Below are positions 24,778-33,809 of a stretch of DNA of 64,000 nt, piece after piece. A program made the position numbers and the translations under genes. Origin of the DNA: Candidatus Defluviilinea proxima (GTDB lineage Bacteria > Chloroflexota > Anaerolineae > Anaerolineales > Villigracilaceae); the NCBI GenBank assembly GCA_016721115.1, contig JADKIW010000001.1:2371501-2435500 (forward strand). The letters run 5' to 3'. The notes below the pieces were generated by a model, which saw nothing but the letters and a program-made list of their open reading frames with translations, was not told where the DNA came from and made no database searches. Positions within the stretch are counted from its first letter, which is position 1. Each line of letters opens with the position of its first letter.

Positions 24778-25008
24778 CTACCGCGAAAACAATTCTGAAA
24801 AGAAACGCTCAATGTTGTTTAGCCATCTCTGAATCGCGTTGGTCCTTTCCCACTCTGGGATAAGTTCAGCAATGACATAGATCACACTACCCATGAGCGG
24901 GAAAATCAAAATGAGGAAGACCCAAATAAAAGGTCGCCGAGTTCGAACGGCATGGACTGCGAGTACGATCTGTAGGATAACAGTGCCAATCCCAGCAAGA
25001 TATGTCAT
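24778..25008 (-). CDS. Small PLDc_N-type membrane protein
   Basis: A 76-aa protein with two hydrophobic helices and the PLDc_N signature (RRPFIWVFLILIFPLMGSVI followed by YVIAELIPEWER). PLDc_N is normally the N-terminal membrane part of cardiolipin synthases; here it stands alone. It follows the VIT-family gene by 54 bp on the same strand, so it is probably in the metal operon. Function unknown. Confidence 0.7.
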   Translation of the reverse strand: MTYLAGIGTVILQIVLAVHAVRTRRPFIWVFLILIFPLMGSVIYVIAELIPEWERTNAIQRWLNNIERFFSELFSR

Positions 25009-25062
25009 TTGCTTTGCCTTTCTTGATGCGCTCCTGTATCAATACGATATCTGCTTGTTGCG

Positions 25063-25815
25063 TCACGGCACTGTTGGCACTTTGAATAGCCAGCCTACTA
25101 CGTAGCCAGCCAGTGCGCTCAATGTGCCGATGAGTGCCATTTCCATTCCACTGCGGAAGGGCTTGCCGACGGTTACGCGGGCTTTGTATACGCCGACTGC
25201 GAACAAGGTCAGGGCGGCGATAATGATCGAGATGATGATACTCAGATTCACGTTCAAGAAAAAGAACGGGAAGAGGGGGATGAAAGAGCCTGCCAGCGCA
25301 GAGAATCCAACCAGCATGGCAGAGTTGAAGGCTTTGGATTTCTCGGGTGGCGTTAACTGGAACTCCTCCGACATCATCACATTGACCCACACATCAGGGT
25401 TGGATGTGATGACATCCACGATCTTATCGAGCGTCTCACCTTCAAAGCCTTTTTTCCGATAAATATCGCGGATCTCTTCAACCTCTACATCTGGCGCAAG
25501 ATGGATGTGGCGATACTCGCGTTCGCGCTCGCTGTGATACAGGTCATTCTCGGCCAGCGTGGATGTGTACGCAACCGCGCCCATCGAGATGGATTCAGCA
25601 AAGGTGGCCGCCAGCCCTGCCGCAATGACGATGCGCGCATCTGATGTGGCCGCCGCAACACCCAGGATGACGCCGAGGGTATTGACAAGTCCATCCTGCC
25701 CTCCAAGGATCACTTCTGAAAGACGGAACTCACCATGATGCGGATCATGATGGTCATGAAGGCGGACTTGTTCGATCAATGTGCTTTTATCTTGTTGTGT
25801 GGTTATGTTTGTCAT
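25063..25815 (-). CDS. VIT1/CCC1-family metal transporter
   Basis: A 250-aa protein of the vacuolar iron transporter family (Fe2+/Mn2+ export or compartment loading). The N-terminal GEFRLSEVILGGQDGLVNTL and GVILGVAAATSD blocks give TM1, and AAGLAATFAESISMGAVAYT gives TM2 with its conserved Met/Glu. A soluble charged region (about 85-150) carries the metal-binding Glu-rich helices (EEIRDIYRKKGFEGETLDKI), and the C-terminal half has three more helices. An N-terminal His-rich stretch (DHHDPHH) may bind metal. It lies 21 bp after the CDF gene; both handle divalent metals. Confidence 0.9.
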   Translation of the reverse strand: MTNITTQQDKSTLIEQVRLHDHHDPHHGEFRLSEVILGGQDGLVNTLGVILGVAAATSDARIVIAAGLAATFAESISMGAVAYTSTLAENDLYHSEREREYRHIHLAPDVEVEEIRDIYRKKGFEGETLDKIVDVITSNPDVWVNVMMSEEFQLTPPEKSKAFNSAMLVGFSALAGSFIPLFPFFFLNVNLSIIISIIIAALTLFAVGVYKARVTVGKPFRSGMEMALIGTLSALAGYVVGWLFKVPTVP

Positions 25816-25836
25816 GTGTTATTTCTTTCATTGGTT

Positions 25837-26775
25837 TCAACGATCCAGATACATATCATCCATAGAAAGTTCATCTTCAGCGGGCTCAAGGTGCGTGAAG
25901 ACCGTGATCACTCCACCCAGTGTTGCCCGAATATCATTCTCGAAATCCTCCGCAACGTGATGCGCATCGTGGACGGTCCATTCGCCGGGTACAAGTACAT
26001 GCACCGACATGAACCTGCGTGCGGCGGCTTGACGCGTACGTAAGGCATGGAAGTCCACGCCTCTTTCGCGATATTTGGCCATCACAGTCTCGATCAGCTT
26101 TTGTTCCTCTGCGGGCAAGACCTCATCCATAAGACCTGAGATCGAACGACGCACGAGCTGGAAGCCTGTCCAAACGATGTTGAGTGCTACGATGATGGCA
26201 ACGATGGGGTCGAGGATTTGCCAGTTGGTGAAACCCGCAACGGCAACACCACCGATGACGCCGACGGAAGTCCACACATCGGTCATGAGGTGATGCGCAT
26301 CGGCCTCCAGCGAAATGGATTGCCGTTCTTTGCCAGATTTCAACAAGATACGTGAGACGATAAAGTTGATCAGCGAAGCGACAATGGATACGACCAAGCC
26401 CAACCCTAATTGTTCGATGGGGCGCGGATCCAACAACCTTTGCACTGCCGTAACCATGATGCCGATGGCGGCGCCCAGGATCAAGATGCCCTCGGTCACG
26501 CTGGCAAAATATTCTGCCTTGCTGTGACCGTAGACGTGGTCATCGTCTGCGGGACGCGCCGCGATAATGAGCATCAACAAAGCCATGATGGCGCCAGCCA
26601 GATTGACAAGTGATTCGATGGCATCTGATAGCAAGCCGACGGAGCCTGTTAGAAAATATGCACCTGTCTTTAGTGCGATGGTTGCGACTGCCGCCGCGAT
26701 GGACAACCACGCAAATTTTGTGAGGGAAGATCGGTTTTGCATTAAATCGTTGTGAGCAGATTGTTTATGAGGCAT
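25837..26775 (-). CDS. Cation diffusion facilitator (CDF) metal exporter
   Basis: A 312-aa inner-membrane exporter for Zn2+, Fe2+, Mn2+ or similar. TM2 holds the HxxxD-like metal site (GLLSDAIESLVNLAGAIMAL), and the matching site in TM5 is in SLEADAHHLMTDVWTSVGVI (HxxxD). The C-terminal cytoplasmic ferredoxin-like domain (from about residue 215) includes HALRTRQAAARRFMSVHVLV. Metal selectivity cannot be read directly; the D/D in TM2 with H/D in TM5 suggests iron or manganese. First gene of the three-gene metal operon. Confidence 0.9.
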   Translation of the reverse strand: MPHKQSAHNDLMQNRSSLTKFAWLSIAAAVATIALKTGAYFLTGSVGLLSDAIESLVNLAGAIMALLMLIIAARPADDDHVYGHSKAEYFASVTEGILILGAAIGIMVTAVQRLLDPRPIEQLGLGLVVSIVASLINFIVSRILLKSGKERQSISLEADAHHLMTDVWTSVGVIGGVAVAGFTNWQILDPIVAIIVALNIVWTGFQLVRRSISGLMDEVLPAEEQKLIETVMAKYRERGVDFHALRTRQAAARRFMSVHVLVPGEWTVHDAHHVAEDFENDIRATLGGVITVFTHLEPAEDELSMDDMYLDR

Positions 26776-26833
26776 AAAACCATGATACCTGCGTAAGAAA
26801 GTATTGGGAATGGATAAAAGTCACTTTAAAAGC

Positions 26834-26867
26834 AAAACGGACAGTCGCTCGTGCGATTGTCCGTTTT
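26834..26867 (-). terminator. Rho-independent terminator of the TetR operon
   Basis: Stem of 15 bp with one mismatch, AAAACGGACAGTCGC against GCGATTGTCCGTTTT, TCGT loop, followed on the minus strand by a T-rich tail. It lies 13 bp after the stop of the NTF2-like gene and closes the ten-gene run from 34499. Confidence 0.85.
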
Positions 26868-26879
26868 ATTTGGTTGAAA

Positions 26880-27332
26880 TTATCCGATTAGAGGGGGCAA
26901 TGCGACATCTGCAACCCCGCCCTCAGCCTGGATCGCTAAATTAGCGAGAAGCAGTTTTGTGTCACAGTAGATGCGGATGGAATCCGCTTTGAACCATTTG
27001 AAGTGGATGATGTGTACACCAAGATTTGACCTTTTCTTGCCATTGAGAAGGGTGTAACTATCATCCCACTCGACGGTGACAGTTGTATCCCATGGCGCAC
27101 CCTGCACGACAATATTTTTGATGTCAAAGTGGATGTTTGGGAAAATTTGATACAACCGCTCGTACCATTGGCGTGTTACGGGCAGGGAGGTGCGCAAGCC
27201 CGAAAGAGCATGCTCGCCAATGAACCAGTGCTCGAACTTTGGCGCAAGATTGGTAAGGATCAGGTCGTATTTTCCTTCGTTGAGTTGGTCGAACACCTCA
27301 CGTACTTTTGAGCGCATGATGGCGTGATACAT
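26880..27332 (-). CDS. NTF2/SnoaL-like protein
   Basis: A 150-aa protein with the cone-shaped NTF2-like fold pattern: an N-terminal helix (SKVREVFDQLNEGKYDLILT), a middle EHALSGLRTSLPVTRQWYER segment, then antiparallel strands (IHFDIKNIVVQGAPWDTTVT and GVHIIHFKWFKADSIRIYCD). The start at 27332 has GAGGA 8 nt upstream. SnoaL-like proteins act as small cyclases, isomerases or as binding proteins; the reaction is unknown. Last gene of the TetR-headed operon, followed by a terminator. Confidence 0.75.
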   Translation of the reverse strand: MYHAIMRSKVREVFDQLNEGKYDLILTNLAPKFEHWFIGEHALSGLRTSLPVTRQWYERLYQIFPNIHFDIKNIVVQGAPWDTTVTVEWDDSYTLLNGKKRSNLGVHIIHFKWFKADSIRIYCDTKLLLANLAIQAEGGVADVALPPLIG

Positions 27333-27344
27333 ATAACTATCCTC

Positions 27345-28007
27345 TTAAGCGTTTTTGTCAAACCAGAATGCCAATCCGCAGATCACAAGCGGTTCCACTA
27401 TCCATGATAAGGCTGCTCCTGTTGCGGGAGGAGGCGTTTCACCGAAGAGCATCCCTGTAACGGTAAGGATAGTGAGAAATAACAAGAGTATGCCGATCCC
27501 GTAGCGGGCTAGATTGGTTTTAGGTTTGATCACCAAAAGGTAAAAGGCAAAGCCTGTTACAACAAGGGCAGTTTCCAGTGTAAGTGCGAGCGGAAGGTTG
27601 TTCCATAGTCCCAGACCGATCTTGGGTGAGCTTTCTCCCAACAGGGGAATTTCAGGGATATGTACCATCCAATCCAAGACGAAGTGTGAGAAGACCGCCA
27701 GACCCATTGCAACGCCAGCCTGATTGCGTTCTTTGGATGCCCAGCGCGGAAGTGCCATATAGGTGATCCCGAATGCAAGCACCGACCAGAAAATGGATGC
27801 GGCCAAGCCGTGCGAAAAGGGAAATATGAATGTGAGGTAGTGAAGCTGCGCGAAGTTTTCTGGAACTTGGACTTGCTCAAGACCCATCAAAATTAATATG
27901 CCGAGCAGGAAATCATGGAACAACCCCGCAAAGAAAAACCAACCGATATTTATGCGGCGTTCCATTTTTTTGAGAACAAGACCAGCGCTTAGATGTCCAA
28001 CGAACAT
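27345..28007 (-). CDS. Multi-pass membrane protein resembling YdjM-type putative hydrolases
   Basis: A 220-aa protein with about six hydrophobic helices. An AAAAGGAG ribosome site precedes the ATG. Conserved-looking polar residues at helix ends (MFVGHLSAGLVLKK, FPFSHGLAAS, VFSHFVLDWMVHIPEIP) match the His/Asp pattern of the LexA-regulated membrane-bound hydrolase (YdjM/DUF457-like) group, though the match is by eye and function is unproved. It overlaps no gene and is 12 bp from the next in the operon. Confidence 0.6.
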   Translation of the reverse strand: MFVGHLSAGLVLKKMERRINIGWFFFAGLFHDFLLGILILMGLEQVQVPENFAQLHYLTFIFPFSHGLAASIFWSVLAFGITYMALPRWASKERNQAGVAMGLAVFSHFVLDWMVHIPEIPLLGESSPKIGLGLWNNLPLALTLETALVVTGFAFYLLVIKPKTNLARYGIGILLLFLTILTVTGMLFGETPPPATGAALSWIVEPLVICGLAFWFDKNA

Positions 28008-28038
28008 AAATTACTCCTTTTCCTGTCGTGTTGCTTTC

Positions 28039-28488
28039 CTACATTCCGATCCCGCGCGCCATGAACGCTGCTGAGAACATGATGACAGCCAACCCGATCA
28101 CTTCCAACGTAAGCAGAATACGAGTTCGTTTGAATTCGCTGTCAGTGATCTCTGGAGCAATGTTCGCTTTCACGGTCTTGTTCCATTTTAGGTAACGGAT
28201 GGTTGGATCAATGGATAGTAATCCTACGATAACGAACGCCGCCATCTTCACCCAAAAGAATGGACTTTGGGTGTAAAAGGCAGGCCCCTTTTCAAAGAAA
28301 TAGACGCGTAATAAACCTACGACCAATAAAATGCCAGCCGAGATACCATATGCCATATCTGCGCGCTGGACGCGGCGCGCCTCTTCAATGGTCAAGCCTT
28401 TACGATAGGCGATGAATTCATAGATCACACTTGCCACCAACGTAAACGCGGATAGGTGATGCAGAAATGCCATGAATGCGGATGCCAT
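28039..28488 (-). CDS. DUF2214 family membrane protein
   Basis: A 149-aa protein with four helices and the DUF2214 pattern: MAFLHHLSAFTLVASVIYEF at the N-terminus (two His in helix 1), ADMAYGISAGILLVVGLLRV, YFFEKGPAFYTQSPFFWVKM, then a final helix. The His residues could bind haem or metal, but no function is known for the family. Member of the TetR-headed operon. Confidence 0.82.
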   Translation of the reverse strand: MASAFMAFLHHLSAFTLVASVIYEFIAYRKGLTIEEARRVQRADMAYGISAGILLVVGLLRVYFFEKGPAFYTQSPFFWVKMAAFVIVGLLSIDPTIRYLKWNKTVKANIAPEITDSEFKRTRILLTLEVIGLAVIMFSAAFMARGIGM

Positions 28489-28541
28489 ACTCTTTTTCTC
28501 CTGTTAACTTTAAAGTTTTAGCGGAAAAAATATTCCGCTGT

Positions 28542-29705
28542 TTACGATAAAACTTGTTCCAGCCCACGCCGTGGACTTGGAAAAGACTCCTGCACGGGAT
28601 ACCCAATGCGGAAAGGCATGATGGCGTGCCAGTCATCATCGTTGACCAGCCCACGGACTGCTTTTGTTAAAGTGAATTCTTTGTTCAGTTGTGCTTCACG
28701 GTCAACGCGTTCGCACATTTGGTTGAGTGGTTGAAGTGCCAATCCCTGTGTTGTGCCCCACAAATGGATCCGTTGCCAGATGCGGCCGCACTCTAATCGT
28801 TGAGCATTATCTCTTCCATCTCTTACAGTCAAAATGCCGAACGCCGCAGACAGGGGGATATTGGTCTCGCGCATGTTTTTGAGGAAGATCTGGTCATTCT
28901 GTTTACGTGAGCCATCGGGCAGAAACTTTGCCGCTTGTGTGATAAATGGGCTCAGGCCCTGTGCATCAAGGGTGATGCCATCGGCGCGTTCCTGCAACTC
29001 CGACCAATCCTGTCGCCACCAGGCGTGACTGTCCAGGCTTTGTTCTTCGTCATTGATCAATGCTTCGGTGGCGGCAGTCGCTACCTGACCAAACTTTTCT
29101 TTTTCTGTTTCCTCTGCGAACCAGAATAATCGCGCGTTTTCATTTTTCACAAGGTCATTGATCATGGTCAATGTGTCAGCGGAGATGCCGCGTCTCATAT
29201 CGTAAGCACTACGATTTGTATGACGGGATGGAATTACAGAATATAGTTTCGATGATTGAGGGGGAGCGGGAGAAAGGTCAAGGTGAACCGCATGTGTTTC
29301 GTTGGCAGAATCAGGCATGAGCTTAGGGGATGAGGCGAAGCCCTCCGCTTCAGCCGCTAGTATCATGTTCTCCAATGCACATCCTAATCCGATGTACATC
29401 TCACGAAGGAAGGGATCGATCACTCCGATCTGTCGGTTTGTGTCAGCGAAGAGATCAATGGTTGATGATGTGATGTGGAATATCCACGGTTGCGAATTGT
29501 GCGGGTTGGATGCAAGAATGCCCGCCGCGACAATGCGTTCAAGTGGAGTCTCTGCATCACGCCAATTTGTCCATGCTTGGTATACAGGGCCTTTGCCTGC
29601 ACTGAACATGCCTTGATCGACTGCACGCCAGACCGATCCGCCCGCCGCTACAACAAATGTTGCCCCAGCGAGTTTGAGAAAATCACGACGATTGATTGGT
29701 TTCAT
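28542..29705 (-). CDS. Tat-exported Acg-type nitroreductase-fold protein
   Basis: A 387-aa FMN-binding nitroreductase-family protein. A twin-arginine signal is at the N-terminus (NRRDFLKLAGATFVVAAGGS), so the folded cofactor-bound enzyme would be exported. The body has NPHNSQPWIFHITSS at about residues 67-81, which is the FMN phosphate-contact region of this family, and REMYIGLGCALENMILAAEA. It resembles the long Acg (Rv2032-like) group of mycobacteria and related bacteria, some of which may sequester FMN rather than reduce nitro compounds. It lies between the SDR and DUF2214 genes. Confidence 0.82.
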   Translation of the reverse strand: MKPINRRDFLKLAGATFVVAAGGSVWRAVDQGMFSAGKGPVYQAWTNWRDAETPLERIVAAGILASNPHNSQPWIFHITSSTIDLFADTNRQIGVIDPFLREMYIGLGCALENMILAAEAEGFASSPKLMPDSANETHAVHLDLSPAPPQSSKLYSVIPSRHTNRSAYDMRRGISADTLTMINDLVKNENARLFWFAEETEKEKFGQVATAATEALINDEEQSLDSHAWWRQDWSELQERADGITLDAQGLSPFITQAAKFLPDGSRKQNDQIFLKNMRETNIPLSAAFGILTVRDGRDNAQRLECGRIWQRIHLWGTTQGLALQPLNQMCERVDREAQLNKEFTLTKAVRGLVNDDDWHAIMPFRIGYPVQESFPSPRRGLEQVLS

Positions 29706-29742
29706 TTTGACCTGCCTGTCTATGTTCTACTTGTTTACGTGC

Positions 29743-30693
29743 CTACTTCTTCAACGGATGCGACTTGTACCATGCGACTGTAGTCTTGATCGCCTCGCGC
29801 ATCGGTGTGGCTTTGATGCCGAATGCCTTTTCGAATTTGCTTGAATCCACGATAAAGGGTTTCTCGAATTCATACATCATCTCGACCATTTCTTTTGCCT
29901 CAGGAATAAACAAACCACCGAACCACATCATCCCTTTGCCCATTGCGCTTATCTTTGGTTCCACGCCCGCCGCTTCAGCGATCATCTTGACCATCTCACG
30001 TTGGGTCACACGTGGGTTATCGTTCGGCACATGCCATGCTTGTCCATAGGCTTCATCGCGTTCACCTAAAGTTACCAGCGCTTTTCCGAAATCAGGAATA
30101 TAGGTGTGTGTATGTGGCGCATCAATATCACCAACCAAGCCAACTGCCTTTCCATTCAATAACGGATAGAATGTCCTCTCGCCCATAGCCGCAGTGGGCA
30201 AACCCCATGCGCCAAAGAAATCTGATCCACGACCCGCAGTGACGCGCACCTTCCCTGCTCGATGTGCCTGGAACGCGGCTTTGCTGATCTCACTTCGTAC
30301 TTTTCCTTTGCGCGTGTGTGCATTGTGCGGCATGTCTTCTGTCAGCGGTGTTCCGTTTGTATCCCCATACATGTATAAATTTTCAACCATCACCAACTTT
30401 GCGTCGCTGCCCGTCAAACCATCTATGATGGATTTCTGGAACGATGGGAATTTTTCCACCCATTCGTGATAGTTCGGCTGAGCGGCTTGATATACCACTT
30501 TAGCCCCTCGCGTCACTTCCTTGACCTGAGCCTGGTCATACAGATCTGAAGCCTTTACCTCCACTCCAGCAGGTATCTCTTCCATCTTCCCAGACCGATT
30601 CACCATACGGACAGATTCTCCGCGCTTGATGAGTTCTTCTGCAATTGCTCGCCCAATGGCGCCAGTTCCTAAAATAACATGAGTAGCTGACAT
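29743..30693 (-). CDS. Extended SDR / NAD-dependent epimerase-like protein
   Basis: A 316-aa Rossmann protein. The N-terminal loop HVILGTGAIGRAIAEEL (GxGxxG) starts at about residue 6; an NHARKGKVRSE-like block and the substrate region (YLYMYGDTNGTPLTEDMPHN) follow. The tail includes GVEPKISAMGKGMMWFGGLF. The classical YxxxK motif is not evident, and the SK of RSEISKAAFQAH takes its place, so it belongs to the atypical group (NmrA/epimerase-like). Substrate unknown. Confidence 0.8.
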   Translation of the reverse strand: MSATHVILGTGAIGRAIAEELIKRGESVRMVNRSGKMEEIPAGVEVKASDLYDQAQVKEVTRGAKVVYQAAQPNYHEWVEKFPSFQKSIIDGLTGSDAKLVMVENLYMYGDTNGTPLTEDMPHNAHTRKGKVRSEISKAAFQAHRAGKVRVTAGRGSDFFGAWGLPTAAMGERTFYPLLNGKAVGLVGDIDAPHTHTYIPDFGKALVTLGERDEAYGQAWHVPNDNPRVTQREMVKMIAEAAGVEPKISAMGKGMMWFGGLFIPEAKEMVEMMYEFEKPFIVDSSKFEKAFGIKATPMREAIKTTVAWYKSHPLKK

Positions 30694-30712
30694 TTACATT
30701 CTCCTTTTTGAT

Positions 30713-30745
30713 AGACCCTAAAGGTCTCAAAGACCTTTAGGGTCT
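30713..30745. repeat. Family A palindrome overlapping a stop codon
   Basis: Perfect 15-bp arms with a 3-nt loop. It lies at the end of the 132-aa gene and supplies its last codons and TAA (AGA-CCC-TAA on the minus strand). Confidence 0.9.
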
Positions 30746-31135
30746 GTTTATGAGATTCCAAAAATACATGATGAAGAACGAACCTACAGATAAACAATAC
30801 ACTTTGATGGCGATCTCGATCAACTCGTCCGTTGTAAGGTTGAAGAGTAAACCTGTGTTGATGCCATACATCAGCGCATACAAGCCTAAAAAGATCAAAC
30901 TGGAACCTGTAAGCAGACCGAACAACGATGCCTTGTCATTCCCTTGAAGCAGGAAGATGAATGCGAGAAGCGATACGACCGCGATCCATCCATCTGCCAG
31001 TGGGAAGGACATGAACCAGTTGCGATACCCCGGTACAAGTTCGGTGACCTTGAAGACGCCAGTAAAGACAGATACCCAGTAAGCGACAATTCCAAATGTA
31101 GTAAAGGCGGTTAGGCCAAGTGCAAGCTGTTTCAC
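30737..31135 (-). CDS. Small multi-pass membrane protein, unknown
   Basis: About 132 aa from a GTG start at 31135 that overlaps the TGA stop of the DUF2306 gene (GTGA). AAGGA is placed 6 nt upstream, so this start is preferred over the longer frame to 31246, which lies inside the upstream gene. Four hydrophobic helices are visible (LALGLTAFTTFGIVAYWVSV, WIAVVSLLAFIFLLQ, LFGLLTGSSLIFLGLYALMY, CLSVGSFFIMYFWNLI). The last residues N-R-P and the stop come from a family A palindrome. No family recognised. Confidence 0.65.
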   Translation of the reverse strand: MKQLALGLTAFTTFGIVAYWVSVFTGVFKVTELVPGYRNWFMSFPLADGWIAVVSLLAFIFLLQGNDKASLFGLLTGSSLIFLGLYALMYGINTGLLFNLTTDELIEIAIKVYCLSVGSFFIMYFWNLINRP

Positions 31136-31836
31136 GCAACTTCCTTTGTGAGGCTGATTTGTTTGTTGATAGTTACAGCTTTCGGTGCACGGCGGCGATT
31201 GATGATCCATTCGGCGACGATCAAATTCGGAACCCATGAAAGCCACATCACCAGACGGTAGACTTCGACGAATAGATTATCGAAATTATTTTCGTATTTG
31301 GTTGCAAGCATGGGCAACTGGGTTGCAATCAAAATTCCCAGCCATAGGCGCAGGGTAACACCAGCGAAGGTCAAGGCGTAGTTGCGGGTCATCCAGTCGC
31401 GATGGACTTCCACGTTGCCAGTGCGGATGTTGATGTACGCCATTAAACCTGTCCACAACCAGAGAGCGGCAAGTGTCATCAAGCCGATCTCGCCGACGAG
31501 TCCTGAGATCAAGCCTGGGGCGATGATAAAAGCCGATAGTCCACCGATCAGGATCGCAGTTAGATAGATGCGTCCCATCCAGCGATGGAGAGTGGGACGT
31601 CGGTTGCGGAGTCCGCTCAAAAATTGGAAAGGCCCGATGATGAGAGCGATCCCGCCTGAAAAAGCATGGACGAATAGGCTGACGAATTTGAGGTTTGTTT
31701 CCGTTGCATAGCGCGCGGTGGCCCCGTTGAAGTTTGCTGAGTTGAGGGTTGTATATGGTCCAACGGCGGCGATGGTGATGCCGATGGCGAGAAATGCCAT
31801 CAAGCCCCAGGGAAAGTGTTTGCGAAGTGAGTTCAT
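31132..31836 (-). CDS. DUF2306 family membrane protein
   Basis: A 234-aa protein with about six helices. The DUF2306 pattern is clear: FVHAFSGGIALIIGPFQFLS, then RPTLHRWMGRIYLTAILIGG, and GNVEVHRDWMTRNYALTFAG, each with a His that could be a haem ligand. Members often stand next to membrane oxidoreductases; function is unknown. It is translationally coupled to the 132-aa membrane protein that follows by a GTGA overlap. Confidence 0.85.
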   Translation of the reverse strand: MNSLRKHFPWGLMAFLAIGITIAAVGPYTTLNSANFNGATARYATETNLKFVSLFVHAFSGGIALIIGPFQFLSGLRNRRPTLHRWMGRIYLTAILIGGLSAFIIAPGLISGLVGEIGLMTLAALWLWTGLMAYINIRTGNVEVHRDWMTRNYALTFAGVTLRLWLGILIATQLPMLATKYENNFDNLFVEVYRLVMWLSWVPNLIVAEWIINRRRAPKAVTINKQISLTKEVA

Positions 31837-31951
31837 GCGAGTCTCCAGATTAAAGGTTTATTTATCGTTTTCGATATACATGGTCTTATGCGTTGAATGG
31901 TGATGGTGGTTGTGTTCTAGGCCGTTAATATTTCTGCGAAGGTATTCTTCG

Positions 31952-33211
31952 TTACCAATCCAGACTACTTGCAAGGTTGACAATATCAAACCCAAAATTG
32001 CGTCCGAGGTAGGTACTGTTGGCGGCTGCAAAAACTCCCAAACCTTCCTCGGGATAAAGTTTTATAAAGCTTACAAAGGATGTTCCCTGCCCTCCATGAA
32101 CAAGTGCGACACGATCTTCTTCATGGACGATGAACCATCCCAACCCAAAGTCCAGGTTGCTGATCGGCGCAGGGCTTTTTGTGACAGCGACTTGTTCCTT
32201 CTGCATCAACTCGATGTTTTCTGCAGAAAGAATACGTGTCTCGTTTAAAACACCCTTGTTGAGTACCATCATCATGAAGCGAGTCATGTCAGATGGAGAG
32301 CCGATAAGTCCCGTTGGGGCTGTCTGGTGTGAATAGATGTTGTTGAACCACAGGCGTCCGTTACGCTTCTCCTGAATGGCTCGATCCATATCAATTAACT
32401 GAGATGCCATGAAGCCCATAACGTCAATGGGATGCGATCCCGAAGCGGCACGCACCTGCATTTCTGGTGTGTAGATAAAGTGGGTATGCTCCATTCCCAA
32501 AGGTTTCAGGATATTGTCAACAACATACTCTTCATACGATTGTTGGGACACCGATTCAATGACCGCCGACAGTACGATATAACCAATATTGGAATATTGT
32601 CCCTCCGTGCCTGGCTCGTAAACCAGTTTGCTATAGCGCGGAAGAATTTCTTTCAAAAATTCTGTCTGGTTCAGGGTGGGATCGCCGTCGTAATGGATCC
32701 AGCCCAGTATCTCGTTTCCTGCATCGGGCATGCCCGAACTGTGACTCAAGAGATGTTGAATCGTGATCTGCTGGCTGGCAGTGGATGGATACTCAACCTG
32801 AAAGAACGGAAGATACTTTGTGACAGGGTCTTGAATGTTGAGAAGTCCCTGCTCCTGGAGTTGTAGTGTGGCGATCACAGTGAACATTTTGCTTATTGAC
32901 CACCAATGGTAGACAGTATCAGGTGTGGCAGGGATGCTGTTGAGGCTGTCTGATGTTCCAAATCCCTTTTCGTATTTAATGACACCGTCCTTGACCACAA
33001 CAATGGACATCCCAGGCGGATCGCCAAACTCGATCAATTCATTTACATACTCTTCAAATTCTGCAACATTATTAACTTGCTGTGGAGGCTTTGGTGCGTA
33101 GAGAAATTTCGGACGATAGTAAAAAACGATCGCAAATACCAGACCGATCACAACTGCCAAACCGATAAGAAAATAAGTTAGAATGCCGTTCATTTTATTT
33201 GACCTTTTCAT
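31952..33211 (-). CDS. Serine hydrolase, class C beta-lactamase fold
   Basis: A 419-aa protein. An N-terminal hydrophobic segment (LTYFLIGLAVVIGLVFAIVF) anchors it in the membrane or acts as a signal. The catalytic SxxK is SISK in HWWSISKMFTVIATLQLQEQ, and the Tyr motif YxN is YSN in EGQYSNIGYIVLSAV. The third motif is near HGG (ALVHGGQGTSF). This set fits class C beta-lactamase-like esterases and D-aminopeptidases; resistance is not implied. It is within the TetR-headed operon. Confidence 0.85.
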   Translation of the reverse strand: MKRSNKMNGILTYFLIGLAVVIGLVFAIVFYYRPKFLYAPKPPQQVNNVAEFEEYVNELIEFGDPPGMSIVVVKDGVIKYEKGFGTSDSLNSIPATPDTVYHWWSISKMFTVIATLQLQEQGLLNIQDPVTKYLPFFQVEYPSTASQQITIQHLLSHSSGMPDAGNEILGWIHYDGDPTLNQTEFLKEILPRYSKLVYEPGTEGQYSNIGYIVLSAVIESVSQQSYEEYVVDNILKPLGMEHTHFIYTPEMQVRAASGSHPIDVMGFMASQLIDMDRAIQEKRNGRLWFNNIYSHQTAPTGLIGSPSDMTRFMMMVLNKGVLNETRILSAENIELMQKEQVAVTKSPAPISNLDFGLGWFIVHEEDRVALVHGGQGTSFVSFIKLYPEEGLGVFAAANSTYLGRNFGFDIVNLASSLDW

Positions 33212-33300
33212 TGTTATAAAATCCTGACCGCTAAAGTTAGAAAAAATAAATTTTTTTGCCTTGTATTCTTTAATAGCTCTGATGGATCAATGTATATGTT

Positions 33301-33804
33301 TTAGAGAATGTTTCTTATGTAAACAGTCAAAGCATGTGAGAGATGAAAAGCAACAAAAATAATTGATATGGCGATGTACATCCATGACCGATACGGTGAC
33401 GAAAAATAAAGAGTGCTGCCGATCAACCCTATGCCGACCAGCCAGATCAACGGGGTATAGGCTGGAGCTAAAAAGCCGATGGCGCTCAAACTCCATACGC
33501 TTTGCGGAAAATACATCTGCGCCAACCATGCGGTAAAGTAAATCCCTGTTCCAATGATGTATAACCATAAGCCAAGCTTTTGAGTTTGCGTTTTGATCCG
33601 CAAAGGCATCAAAAGAGGAAGGATGAAAACAATTAACCTAAAAAAGTTTTCACCGTTTGTGATGAGGGATGGAATATCCTTTTCAAAGATATCTGCCAAA
33701 TACGCCCGCGGCAATTTGCTGGCAAAGATCACATTCCATGCCATGATGGGCAGGAGGAGCAACATACAGTTCAATATGTAGTTCGTGATGGATGCTGGCT
33801 TCAC
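33301..33804 (-). CDS. Hypothetical membrane protein, 167 aa
   Basis: A protein with about five hydrophobic helices (NYILNCMLLLLPIMAWNVIF, FFRLIVFILPLLMPL, LGLWLYIIGTGIYFTAWLAQ, GFLAPAYTPLIWLVGIGLIG, YIAISIIFVAFHLSHALTVY). No family recognised. It begins 5 bp after the TetR stop, so it is co-transcribed with the regulator. Many TetR genes are followed by a membrane protein they control. Confidence 0.7.
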   Translation of the reverse strand: MKPASITNYILNCMLLLLPIMAWNVIFASKLPRAYLADIFEKDIPSLITNGENFFRLIVFILPLLMPLRIKTQTQKLGLWLYIIGTGIYFTAWLAQMYFPQSVWSLSAIGFLAPAYTPLIWLVGIGLIGSTLYFSSPYRSWMYIAISIIFVAFHLSHALTVYIRNIL

Positions 33805-33809
33805 GGACC

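Noticed and set aside
30713..30745. Family A copies as ordinary Rho-independent terminators only
   Set aside because: Arms are the same in four unrelated places and the copy at 1514 lies inside an operon; terminator action may be a side effect.
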